Source: Mycoplasma anseris ATCC 49234
Lineage (GTDB): Bacteria; Bacillota_I; Bacilli_A; Mycoplasmatales; Metamycoplasmataceae
Direction: 5' to 3'
DNA: 41,475 bases
Assembly: GCF_000702805.1 (NCBI RefSeq)
Contig: NZ_JNJX01000009.1
Coordinates: 1-41,475 of the forward strand
Under the pieces are notes generated by a model that saw nothing but the letters and a program-made list of their open reading frames with translations, had not been told where the DNA came from and ran no database searches. Of the stretch, positions 10,199 to 18,390 are shown piece by piece (position 1 is the first letter of the stretch; each line of letters begins with the position of its first letter). A program made the position numbers and the translations under genes.

Positions 10199-11360
10199 TG
10201 TAAAAAATAATTTTCCAATGTTTAAAAATCACCCTGATATTGTTTATTTTGATAATTCTGCATTGACTTTTAAGCCTCAAATGGTGATCGATGAAGGTAA
10301 TTGATTTTACCAAGAATGTTCTTTTTCGACAAGAACCTCGGATTCATTATTAGGTATGGAAATTATCCAAAAATTTAACTATGCAAGAAAAAATATTGCA
10401 AATATTGTGGATGCTAGTGAAGAGGAATTAATTTTTACAAGTGGAACAACCGAGTCTTTGAATTTAATTGCAAGGATGTTAAAAGAAAAGATCGAACCAG
10501 GTGAAATTATTCTTTCTTATTTTAATCACAATTCAAACATTGTTCCATTTTTTGAAAATTTTCCCCATTCAAGTTTTAAATTCATTTTTGTAAAAAATAA
10601 TCAAGAACTTTTAAATAATATAAATTCAAATACAAGAATTATTGCTATTCCTGAAATTTCTAATAATTTTGATGTTGATTTTAATATGGCAGAAATTTAT
10701 TTAAAAGCAAAACAATATAATGCCATTTTAATTAATGACGCAGCACAAGCAATCGTCCATAAAAAAGTAAGTTTAAAACATAGTGATGTTATTGCTTTTT
10801 CTGGTAATAAAATTTATGGACCAATGGGCACTGGAGCTTTAGTTGTTAAAAAGCAATTACTTGATCAATTAAAACCAGTTAAATGAGGTGGCGGTCAAGT
10901 TCAGGATTTAAATTTATGTTCTTGAAACCCGAAACCAACTATTGCCAAATTTGAGCCAGGAACCCCTAATTTACCAGGTATTTTTCAATTTTCAAAGGCT
11001 ATTGATTTTGTAAGAAGCATTAGTTATGAAGCTATCCAAAAACATGAAAAAGCAATTGCTGATTATTTATATGATGAATTAAATAAAGTCAATAATGTTC
11101 AAATTGATTCTCAAAGAGGTTCTCATTTAGTTTTATTTAATATTAAAAATTGACCAGCTCAAGATGTTGCTTCTTATTTAGGCCATCATAATATTTATGT
11201 TAGATCAGGAGTATTTTGTGCTCATTCTTTTAGAGAAATTAAAAAATATCAAAATAGTTATATAAGGGTGTCTATTGCTTTTTATAACACTAAAGAAGAT
11301 GTTGATAAATTAATTGAAACTTTAATTAAATCAGGAGGTAATTTCCTTGAGTTCATATAA
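10191..11360 (+). CDS. sufS: Cysteine desulfurase SufS (class II)
   Basis: 389 residues; a PLP enzyme that moves sulfur from cysteine to SufU. Visible features are FTSGTTESLNLIA, the PLP-binding region INDAAQAIVHK with the catalytic-lysine segment AFSGNKIYGPMGTGALVVK, and the class II active-site loop RSGVFCAHSF with Cys343. Five Trp codons are TGA. It overlaps tlyA by 8 bp and sufU by 14 bp. No sufB, sufC or sufD is present here; a minimal SufS-SufU pair is usual in mycoplasmas. Confidence 0.95.
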
Positions 11361-11781
11361 TAATCAAGAGCGTCAACAAATTATTATGGACGCTTATACA
11401 AAACCACAATATAAAAAGGATCAAATTATTCAGAATAAGAACACATTATCAGAACATTCAACAGTTTGTGTGGATGATATTCAAATGAACTTGGTTTTTG
11501 AAAACAATGTTTTAAAAAATGTTGAATATAAAGCTAAGGGATGTGCTATTTTTCTTGCTTCAGTGGAACTTTTTATTAAGCAAGCACTTTATAAAACTAA
11601 AGTTGAAATTAATTCAATTCTTGATGATTATTTTGAAATGATTAATACTAATCAAATTGATGAACAAAAAGCAAGTAATTTAGATAAATTAATTGTTTTT
11701 AAAAATGTTAAGGTACATTTAAATCGTTTAGAATGTGCTTCAATTATTTACCGAATTTTTAAAAAGGCGATTAATGAATAA
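11347..11781 (+). CDS. sufU: SufU-type sulfur acceptor / Fe-S assembly protein
   Basis: 144 residues from a TTG start chosen because GGAGG lies 8 nt upstream. The Zn-ligand set of Gram-positive SufU is kept: Cys41 and Asp43 in VCVDD, Cys66 in AKGCAIFLAS and Cys130 in LECASI. The usual NPxCGD loop is altered to STVCVDD. It accepts sulfur from SufS, whose gene it overlaps. It also overlaps the dinB start (ATGAATAA). Confidence 0.9.
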   Translation: MSSYNNQERQQIIMDAYTKPQYKKDQIIQNKNTLSEHSTVCVDDIQMNLVFENNVLKNVEYKAKGCAIFLASVELFIKQALYKTKVEINSILDDYFEMINTNQIDEQKASNLDKLIVFKNVKVHLNRLECASIIYRIFKKAINE

Positions 11782-13009
11782 AACCATTTTGCATTTAGAT
11801 ATGGACACTTTTTTTGTCTCATGCGAAAGAAAAGTAAATCCAAATTTAGTAAATAAACCAGTCGCAATTGGTAAAACTCATTATCGTGGTATTGCTACGG
11901 CTTTATCAAATGAATTAAAACAAAAAGGATTAAAAGCAGGTGATCCAGTTTTTAAAGTAAAAGCAGTTGAGCCTAACACAATTTTTGTAGATTCTCATTA
12001 TGATTTGTATAGTTCTGTTTCAAATGAAATTTTTGAATTTTTAAAAAATAATTACACTAAAAAAATTGATATTTATTCCATTGATGAATGTTTTATCGAT
12101 GCAAGTGAGATTATAAATCAATATCAAAGTCCCATGGCATTGGCAAAAAAAATTCAAAACGACATTAAAATAAAGTTTAATTTGCCTTGTTCAATTGGGA
12201 TTTCTTTTTCTAAATTTCTTGCTAAAATGAGTACAAATTTAGCCAAACCGCATGGTATAAAAGAAACTAGGATAACAGATATTAAAACTAATTTTTATGA
12301 TTTACCAATTGAAAAAGTTTTTGGAATTGGTAAAGCCAATTCTAAAAAATTAAAAGATGCAAAGATTTTTAGTTACAAAGATTTAATAGATTATCCAAAT
12401 GAGTTATTTTTAAGAAGAGTGTTTGGAAAAAATTATAAAATTTTTATTTCACAATTAAAAGGTAGCCCAAAGGAAATTGAAATTGTTCAAAATAATATGA
12501 AGGGATATGGCAATTCAATAACATTTGATTTTGGAAGAACTAATGAAAAACCAATTATTTTGAAATTTTTAAAAGACTTAAGTGAAACGGTCATACAACG
12601 GACAAAGGCGCACAATGTTGAAGGTAATATTATTACTGTTAGTTTAAGAACCACTGAAAAAATTTGAATTCATAAAACCAAAAAATATGCTTCTAATTTT
12701 AATGATATTCAATCATTTTTTGAAGCTAGTCTGGCTATTTTTGAAGAATTTTGAGATGCCAGTCCCATTATTGGCTTGGGATTGCGTATTTCTAATGTTA
12801 ATTCAATTTTCAAACAACAAGGATCATTTGATTTGTTTGAATTGCAAAACCCCAATTCTTCTAATTCGATTATTAACAAAATCAAGCAAAAAAACCTTGA
12901 TTTTGAATTAAAAACATTGGGTCAATTAAAAAAAGAAAATTCAAATGAAGGAAAAAGTATAAAATTTGTACATAATAATTTGAATTCAAAAACAAAAATT
13001 AAAATCTAA
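11774..13009 (+). CDS. dinB: Y-family DNA polymerase IV (DinB)
   Basis: 411 residues; an error-prone lesion-bypass polymerase. Catalytic acidic motifs are HLDMDTFFVSCE near the N-terminus and YSIDECFID at about residues 105-113. Helix-hairpin-helix sequence IEKVFGIGKANSKKL and the little-finger domain follow. Near the end, QGSFDLF resembles the sliding-clamp binding motif, then a charged tail of about 60 residues. TGA codons at 12665 and 12752 read as Trp. The start overlaps the sufU stop. Confidence 0.93.
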
Positions 13010-13017
13010 GGAGTTAT

Positions 13018-14106
13018 ATGCGGATCGGGATTTTTGGAGGATCATTTAATCCAATTCATAAAGGACATATTTTAATTGCTAAAGAAGCAATCAAAAAATT
13101 AAATTTGGATAAATTGTTATTCATTCCTGCTTATCAAAATCCTTTTAAAGATTTAAAAGGTTATGTTGATGTTGAACATCGTATTAACATGATTAAAATG
13201 GTTTTGGAAGACAAAATGGAAATTTGCGATTTCGAAGCCAAACGTAAAACCAAATCATATACAATTGATACTGTTAATTATTTAAGTCAAAAATATAAAA
13301 ATGATCAATTATTTTTATTAATTGGAAGCGATAATATTCCTAAATTAAATAAATGAGAAGGTATTAAAGAAATTGCTTCAAAAACCCAAATTGTCGTGTT
13401 TGAAAGAGGTAATAAATATTCTAAAATAAATATTAAAAAGTTCAATGTTCAAAAATTAGATAATCCACTTTATGATTTTAGTTCAACTGATTATCGTAAA
13501 GGAAAATTAGAAATTGTCGAACCACAAGTTCAAGAATATATTGGAAAAAACTTTTTATACATTGAAATGATTGCTAAAAATATGGTTGATATTGAACGTT
13601 ATAAACATTTAAATTTTACTGCTCAATTTGCTGCTCAATTGGCTAAAAAATGAAATTTTCCAATCAAAAAAGCATATCAAGCTGGTTTTTTACATGATAT
13701 TGCTAAGCAATGAGATCATAAAAAAAGTTATGATTTTTTAAAACCATATGGCTATAACAAAGATAATTTACCATCTTATAAATTGCATCAAACTTGTGCT
13801 TATTATTATTTAAGAGATGCTTATAAATATCCAGATTTGGAAGTTCTAGAATCAATAAAAAAACACACTTCATTGACTTTAGATTTAAATTTATTGGACA
13901 AGATTTTATTTATTGCTGACAAAATTTGTCAAGGTAGAGCTTGACCTGGAATTCAAAAATTAAGAAAATTAGCTTTTTTAGATATTGAACAAGCCTTTAA
14001 ACAAGTAGTATATGAATGTTGTATTGTTTTTAATCAATCAAAAGGAATTAAAATTGATGAAGAACAATGAAAAATTTATGCTAAATGGTCAGGAATAGAA
14101 AAATAA
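13018..14106 (+). CDS. nadD: Fused nicotinate-nucleotide adenylyltransferase (NadD) and YqeK-like HD phosphohydrolase
   Basis: 362 residues, two domains. Residues 1 to about 180 are NadD: GIFGGSFNPIHKGHI nucleotide-binding motif, IGSDNIPKLNKW and SSTDYRKG. From about residue 185 an HD domain follows: RYKHLNFTAQFA, GFLHDIAKQW, KLHQTCAYYY, ESIKKHTS and DKILFIADKI, as in YqeK, which hydrolyses Ap4A. In B. subtilis nadD and yqeK are adjacent separate genes. Fusion is common in mycoplasmas. It is the last host gene before the prophage, whose end repeat begins 6 nt after the stop codon. Confidence 0.93.
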
Positions 14107-14111
14107 TATTA

Positions 14112-14126
14112 TTTGTATACAAAAAA
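14112..14126. repeat. Left attachment-site repeat (att core)
   Basis: TTTGTATACAAAAAA is identical to 29180-29194. The first 12 bases form a perfect palindrome. It lies 6 nt beyond the nadD-yqeK stop. Confidence 0.85.
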
Positions 14127-14196
14127 GATACTTTTTTAAATGATTTTTATGGTTTATATTTTGAATTTTAAAATTCTTTACATTTTTGGTTGTAGT

Positions 14197-14294
14197 TTTA
14201 AAACTTACTATGTTTAGTAATACATATTATTATTTAATTTCTTTGTCGTAAGCAAAGAATTAAAATATTGTTTATAAATGTAGTAAGTTTTAAA
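14197..14294. repeat. 14-bp perfect inverted repeat enclosing a second hairpin
   Basis: TTTAAAACTTACTA (14197-14210) is the exact reverse complement of 14281-14294. Inside the 70-nt loop, TTCTTTG and CAAAGAA form a second stem around TCGTAAG. It could form a cruciform or a structured RNA. Confidence 0.75.
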
Positions 14295-14492
14295 TAATAA
14301 TAAAAACCTTTCTTTTTAAACTTTCACATTTTCATTATAACAATAATTTTTATTATTTACAAAATTTATATTTATTTTCTTTCTTCTTGTTTTATTTACA
14401 TCATTTAAGCATTTTACTAATGATTTGATTTTAAACTAAAAGAAAAGAATAATATTAAAGTTTCTAGTTTGTTTTAAGAAATTTATTAATGG

Positions 14493-14569
14493 GTAGGTTA
14501 TTAACTTCATTCTTTAAATCTACTTCATGTAGGTTTTATAACTTAATTTATTGTGTAGGTTATTAACTT
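14493..14569 (+). repeat. Three direct copies of a 15-16 bp motif
   Basis: GTAGGTTATTAACTT occurs at 14493-14507 and 14555-14569. A variant, GTAGGTTTTATAACTT, occurs at 14529-14544. Confidence 0.75.
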
Positions 14570-14710
14570 ATGATCTTTACTTATAACTTTGAGTATGTTT
14601 AGTAATTTATTTATAGGAATGTAATTCCGTAACTTTAGTTAAAGCTATTTATTATTATTTAAGTTATTTACTAAAGATAAAGAACATAATAATAGTTAAT
14701 TACTTACAAT

Positions 14711-14743
14711 AAAAAATTAATTAATTCAAAGAATTAATTTTTT
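14711..14743. terminator. Bidirectional terminator-like hairpin
   Basis: A 12-bp inverted repeat (AAAAAATTAATT / AATTAATTTTTT) with loop AATTCAAAG is T-rich on both strands. It could end leftward prophage transcripts and rightward read-through. Confidence 0.6.
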
Positions 14744-14854
14744 ATATGTAATTAACTTATATGTTTTTCTTTTATTTATTAAAGAAAAACTAAAGCAAAA
14801 AGAAAAAACGACATGATTTAAAACCACAATGCCAAAAAATCATAATGAAATGAA

Positions 14855-14876
14855 CAAAAATATGGGGTTACCCCCC
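14855..14876 (-). terminator. G/C-rich hairpin downstream of the left prophage operon
   Basis: On the minus strand GGGG-TAA-CCCC is followed by ATATTTTTG. It lies about 25 nt beyond the stop of the nuclease gene and stands out in very AT-rich DNA. Confidence 0.55.
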
Positions 14877-14900
14877 ACATTACGAAAATCAATTTTTTAA

Positions 14901-15425
14901 TTATCACCAAATTTTTAAGCCACTTAAAAGGTCTATGAAATTTCATTTATTTTTAATTTTGAAAGCTAATAAAGCCCTAGTGTTGTCAAACTTCTTTGCT
15001 GTTTTAATAAGCTTGTTTTTGTCTTTTGTGGTTAATAAACTCTTTTTTATTTTGACTTGAATTAAAAAGTTTGTGCCTCATGACTTTGCTATTATATCAG
15101 TAGCATATTTAGCATTAGTTTTATCGGTGGTTAATAATGCTACAGTGTTAGGTTTTCTGTTTAAAAACTTTCTTAGCTCCTTTTCTTGTTTATACGCTAT
15201 AAACCCATAATAAAATATAAGCTTATAGAACTTCAAAAAATTCTCTTTTGAATAAATACCCCTTTTAACTAAATAAGTGGCTAAACAGGCACAAAAACTA
15301 GTGCTATGAGCTTTTTTAAATTCTTCATAAGTTTTATAATCTCCATCTTTAAAATAATTTCTTATGTTAAGTTCTTTATTATTCACTTTTGGTAAAAACC
15401 TTTTTTTAATTCTCTTGTTTTTCAT
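14901..15425 (-). CDS. Putative PD-(D/E)XK-type nuclease (Holliday-junction resolvase-like), prophage
   Basis: 174 residues; no exact family recognised. A basic N-terminus (MKNKRIKKRFLP) and a helical middle lead to a C-terminal segment shaped like the restriction-endonuclease core. This has KYATDIIAKS with candidate Asp, a strand LIQVKIKK giving a Q-x-K in place of E-x-K, then a helix with KNKLIKTAKKF and the strand RALLAFKIKNKW. The Q-x-K variant is known in Mrr-type enzymes, and the layout recalls Hjc-type resolvases. The gene overlaps the integrase end by 20 bp, so a role in processing phage DNA or recombination intermediates is plausible. TGA codons in the C-terminal part read as Trp. 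Confidence 0.5.
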
Positions 15426-16386
15426 TATTAAATTCCTTTAGTTGTTTCATTTGTACCAAATTTAAAAAGGTTTCTGCTGCTTGTTCTAAAATAATTAATT
15501 TTTGTTTTAGGTTTTCTATTTCATTATCTTTTTCTTTGGCTGTATCATTATTATTAATTACATTAATTAAATTAGCAATTTCTTTGTCGTCTCTGGTGTA
15601 ATAGTGTTTTAAAATGGTTCCAACATTTTTATGTCCTGTAATTTGTGCTATTCTTTCGACGCTAATATTTTTATTAAGCCCTTGAGTTATAAAGTATTTA
15701 CGTAGTTTGTGGGTAGTGAAATTTACTTCTTTTCAAAAATCGTCTTGGGTTTTTATATATTGTGCAAATTTGTCAAATCTTGACTTTAATGCAATTCTTG
15801 TTAAAACTTTATTTTCATTTCGTTTAATGGCTTGAAAAAGATAAGCAGGAATAATGCATAATCTTTTATTATTTCCTTTTAATGGGAAAAATTCGATAAT
15901 AATGTCATTTGCTTCATTGTTTTCTAACGCTTGGGAAACTTTAGATTTTATTAAATCCCATGGTAAGTTATATATTTCCCCCATTCTTAAACCATTAGCT
16001 TTTATAATGTGAAAATAAACAGTGAATAAACTTTGTTTTTTATCAAAAGTATTTAATAAATTAATTAGTTCTGTCATTTTATCGTTAGAAATATGTTTAT
16101 TAATTTTTAAAACTTGTTTAAAGGTAATTATTTCAGTCAAATCAAACTTTTTTATAAAACCATTTTTAAAGCAAAATTTTAGAAATGCCTTAATTCTAAT
16201 TAAATATGTATTTTTAGTGGAGTTGTTAAGATTTAATTTATTAATGGCTTCATTAATTTCTTCATAAGAGAAAATTTTAAAATCCACCTTTCTAAGTGCA
16301 ACACCAAAAGAATTTACGTGTGCTTTTGTTTTGCCTTGATTTAATTTATATTTATTAAATTCATCTAATCATTTTAAAACTTCCAT
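15406..16386 (-). CDS. Prophage tyrosine recombinase (integrase)
   Basis: 326 residues. The N-terminal SAM-like core-binding domain (about residues 1-90) precedes the catalytic domain. All catalytic residues are visible: Arg134 in NGLRMGEI, a Lys in PLKGNNKR, His226 and Arg229 in THKLRKYF, His252 in ITGHKNVG and the nucleophile Tyr263 in KHYYTRDD. A coiled-coil tail of about 60 residues follows (EKDNEIENLKQKLIILEQAA). It probably acts at the 15-bp palindromic att repeat. It is the fourth gene of the left operon, 2 nt after the small upstream gene. No excisionase was recognised, though a small paralogue upstream could serve. Confidence 0.93.
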
Positions 16387-16388
16387 GT

Positions 16389-16595
16389 TTATTTAACCTC
16401 TCTTTTAATTAATCTTCATAATTTATTAATGTTTTCTGGTTTAAAGGAAATAATGAATTTTTCATTATTAATTACTTGTAAAGTTCATAGATCTTTTTCT
16501 TTATTTCTTGTTAATGTTCCTCAAAAAACATAATCACTTTTACAAAAACTTATGCCACATTCTTTATTAAGTAATTTTATTAATTTAGTTTCCAT
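16389..16595 (-). CDS. Small prophage protein, third member of a tandem Sm-like family
   Basis: 68 residues: METKLIKLLNKECG..., with TGA codons read as Trp. The segment FWGTLTRNKEKDLWTLQV...FIISFKPENINKLW lines up with the two upstream 85-aa proteins (glycine after a Y/W-rich strand, a charged turn, a hydrophobic strand, I-x-F and a final I-x-K-hydrophobic helix). It is the most diverged of the three, lacking the DG/NG turn. The ATG overlaps the upstream gene's end by 11 bp. Possible roles are nucleic-acid binding, excision or regulation; none is demonstrated. Confidence 0.65.
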
Positions 16596-16842
16596 TATTT
16601 TCCTTTGTTTTTTTATTATTAATTACTTTATCAATCCATCTGCAAAAGTTTTCCATAAAACTTGTTTGTATTTTTCTTATAGCTAAAGTATTAAACTTAA
16701 TTCTAAATTCACTCTTCATATCAATTAAATAAAAATATTCTTTTTTGTGGGGGTCTTGAACTAAAAGTCCTTTATATTTTTCTCCATCTTTAAATTCAAT
16801 TTCAACAATCTCATTTAAATACATATAAACACTAATACTCAT
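16585..16842 (-). CDS. Small prophage protein with Sm-like (Sm1) signature, second of three paralogues
   Basis: 85 residues from the ATG at 16842, preceded by GAGG. The core IVEIEFKDGEKYKGLLV has the spacing of the Sm1 motif of Sm/LSm/Hfq-type SH3-like barrels (alternating hydrophobics, D-G, five residues on another G, then L). It continues with strands EYFYLIDM and FRIKFNTLAIRKI. It aligns along its core with the neighbouring 85-aa protein. The C-terminus is basic and Asn/Lys-rich. RNA or DNA binding is an inference from fold resemblance only. Confidence 0.65.
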   Translation of the reverse strand: MSISVYMYLNEIVEIEFKDGEKYKGLLVQDPHKKEYFYLIDMKSEFRIKFNTLAIRKIQTSFMENFCRWIDKVINNKKTKENNGN

Positions 16843-16843
16843 A

Positions 16844-17101
16844 TTATTTTTCCTCTTTATAATAAATGTTGTCAGCATTAAAATCTAATCGCATAATAAA
16901 TCGTCCTATTTCCTTTTTAATACTCATTTTAGTAATAGCGTCTATTTTGAAATTTATTTCACCTTCATTAATACTTAGAATTTGAAAAAGGTTTTTATTA
17001 TCTCTATGTTTTACTAAATATCCTTCATATCATTCACCATTAATTAAGTCAATTTTTACATATTTATTTATGTAGTCATATAAATTAATTTTTTCATTCA
17101 T
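16844..17101 (-). CDS. Small prophage protein with Sm-like (Sm1) signature, first of three paralogues
   Basis: 85 residues, first gene of the left prophage operon, with AAAGGA upstream of the ATG at 17101. The core YVKIDLINGEWYEGYLV matches the Sm1 spacing (N-G, then G five residues later), followed by NLFQILSI and INFKIDAITKMSI strands. The only TGA reads as Trp within GEWYEG. The stop lies 1 nt before the start of the next paralogue. Function unknown. Confidence 0.65.
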
Positions 17102-17114
17102 TTGTGTCCTTTCT

Positions 17115-17143
17115 AATAAAAAAGTGAGGGTCCCCCCCTCACT
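17115..17143 (-). terminator. Terminator-like hairpin in the leader of the left prophage operon
   Basis: On the minus strand AGTGAGGG / CCCTCACT (8 bp, loop GGGGA) is followed by TTTTTTATT. It lies immediately upstream of the Shine-Dalgarno of the first small gene, so it could act as an attenuator. It includes a run of seven C on the plus strand (17132-17138). Confidence 0.65.
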
Positions 17144-17203
17144 ATGCACCATAACTAGATTACGAAAATAAACAAAATGTATAAACATTTTTAATATTAC
17201 GTA

Positions 17204-17255
17204 TATAATTAGGTTGTGCATGTCTAGGGTCGGAAAAAAGACATGCACCTTTTTT
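17204..17255 (+). ncRNA. Candidate short hairpin transcript
   Basis: TATAAT (17204-17209) is followed 7 nt later by GTGCATGTCT (17216-17225), a 13-nt loop, and its exact reverse complement AGACATGCAC (17239-17248), then CTTTTTT. A transcript would be little more than a 10-bp hairpin and U tail of about 40 nt. No plus-strand gene lies upstream that would need this terminator. The call is based on layout only. Confidence 0.35.
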
Positions 17256-17485
17256 ATATTTCAATTTTTAGACACAAAAAGACAAACATTAATATAATGC
17301 CTGTCCCTTTTTTATAATTGAAAAAAAATCTATATAAAGATTACAACAAAAAAGGGTCGGTTATTTTGTGTCTACTAATATTCTATAACATTTTTTTCAA
17401 ATGTGTTTATTTTTTTAAAAAAAAGTATATAAATTTCATAAAAATAATTTTTAATCGAAAATTAATTAATTATTTGTATAATGTA

Positions 17486-17510
17486 ATTAGGGTAATTATA
17501 TTACCCTAAT
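17486..17510. promoter_or_regulatory. 25-bp dyad (candidate operator) over a minus-strand promoter
   Basis: ATTAGGGTAAT-TAT-ATTACCCTAAT has perfect 11-bp arms. It overlaps a minus-strand TATAAT (17495-17500), and a plus-strand TATAAT lies at 17477-17482. The geometry suits a dimeric repressor, though it could also be a weak hairpin. Confidence 0.5.
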
Positions 17511-17596
17511 CCATTTATTTTGAAAATAACATAACGCCTGTAAGTTTTTTAAAGTTAATTTTTACGACTTTTCTTTCTTAATGATTTTTAATAAAA

Positions 17597-17620
17597 AACC
17601 GAGTATTAATTACTCGGCTT
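17597..17620 (-). terminator. Intrinsic terminator of the right (late) prophage operon
   Basis: CCGAGTA / TACTCGG with loop ATTAA is followed on the minus strand by a T6 run. It starts just after the last gene of the operon (17627). Confidence 0.88.
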
Positions 17621-17626
17621 ATTTTT

Positions 17627-18376
17627 TTAATGCACTACAATTCTTTTTTCTTCCTCTTCTTTAGCTGTTTCTTCTTCGTAATAACTTGCGTCTTCTGGTT
17701 CAGGTAAATCCTCTATGGTTTCATTTGAGGCATTATTTGCCACAGTTTCAGTTGTAGAAAGGGGTTTTATTGTTTCTTCTTTTAATGGCTCTAAAATGGG
17801 CTTATTTGCTTCATTAGAGGTATTTGAAGAAGGTAAGGGAATTTCTTTTATTAAAGAAGCAATTTTTTTGGCACTTTCTACCACATTATTATGGTCTTTT
17901 AATTCAGTTTTTAGCTTTAGGTTTTCAGCAACTAAATCATTAATGCGGTGCAATGCATTTTCTTCTTTAATTTTAAAGTTTTCAATTAAAGCATTAACTT
18001 CATTTAATTTTTCATTTAATGCTTTATTTTCATTTTGGTATTTTGCTGTTTGTTTTTCAGTTTCTTCCATATATGGGGTCAATTTATTTTCTTTGTATGC
18101 TTCTAATTTCTTTGCATATCTGCTTAATGTGTCTTTAGCAGTTTCTAATTGCACTCTTAAATCCATTATTAACTTATCTCTTTCAACAAGTGCTTGTTTT
18201 AATTCGGCTTCTTTTTCTCTAGCTTCTTTAATTGCAGTTTCAAGTTTTTCAGTTAATAACTTCACGTTATTTTTAGCATTATAAATTTTTACAAATGCTG
18301 CAACTATCATACTTGTAAGAATTGAAATAATTGGCACAAAGAATATCGCAATATCTTTTATATTCGCTCAGTTCAT
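17627..18376 (-). CDS. Membrane-anchored coiled-coil protein, last gene of the right prophage operon
   Basis: 249 residues from the ATG at 18376 (AAGGAG upstream). One N-terminal transmembrane helix (about residues 8-30, IAIFFVPIISILTSMIVAAF) is followed by about 130 residues of Glu/Lys/Leu-rich coiled coil. An acidic Thr/Glu-rich tail ends in EEEEKRIVVH. Candidate roles are a surface-exposed lysogeny protein (phiMFV1 is reported to encode a coiled-coil membrane protein, Mem), a holin-like or a virion membrane protein. The sequence does not decide between them. One TGA (third codon) reads as Trp. Confidence 0.75.
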
Positions 18377-18390
18377 AATTTCTCCTTATT

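Larger units (their letters stand above)
14107..14900. other. Gene-free left end of the prophage, rich in repeats
   Basis: No credible gene is seen in these 794 bases. The stretch holds the left att repeat, a 98-nt inverted-repeat structure (14197-14294), three copies of GTAGGTTATTAACTT-like sequence, a 13-bp direct repeat TATGTTTAGTAAT (14209 and 14594) and two terminator-like hairpins. Such repeats near att could be integrase arm sites or an origin; neither is shown. Confidence 0.6.
17102..17626. promoter_or_regulatory. Gene-free control region between the two prophage operons
   Basis: No supported gene is seen in 525 bases. The region contains, left to right, the leader hairpin above, a plus-strand -10 box followed by a compact hairpin with a T run (17204-17255), a second -10 box followed by an inverted repeat (17293-17356), a 25-bp dyad (17486-17510) overlapping a minus-strand -10 box, and the terminator of the right operon (17597-17620). 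It probably controls the left (lysogeny/integration) operon. Confidence 0.6.

Noticed and set aside
14107-14900. An excisionase or repressor gene at the left prophage end
   Set aside because: No frame of useful length with a ribosome-binding site was found on either strand.
17318-17509. 63-aa plus-strand frame in the prophage control region
   Set aside because: It has poor composition and no ribosome-binding site, and it crosses the candidate dyad. More likely non-coding.
17715-18284. 189-aa plus-strand hydrophobic frame
   Set aside because: Antisense of the coiled-coil gene, without start signals.
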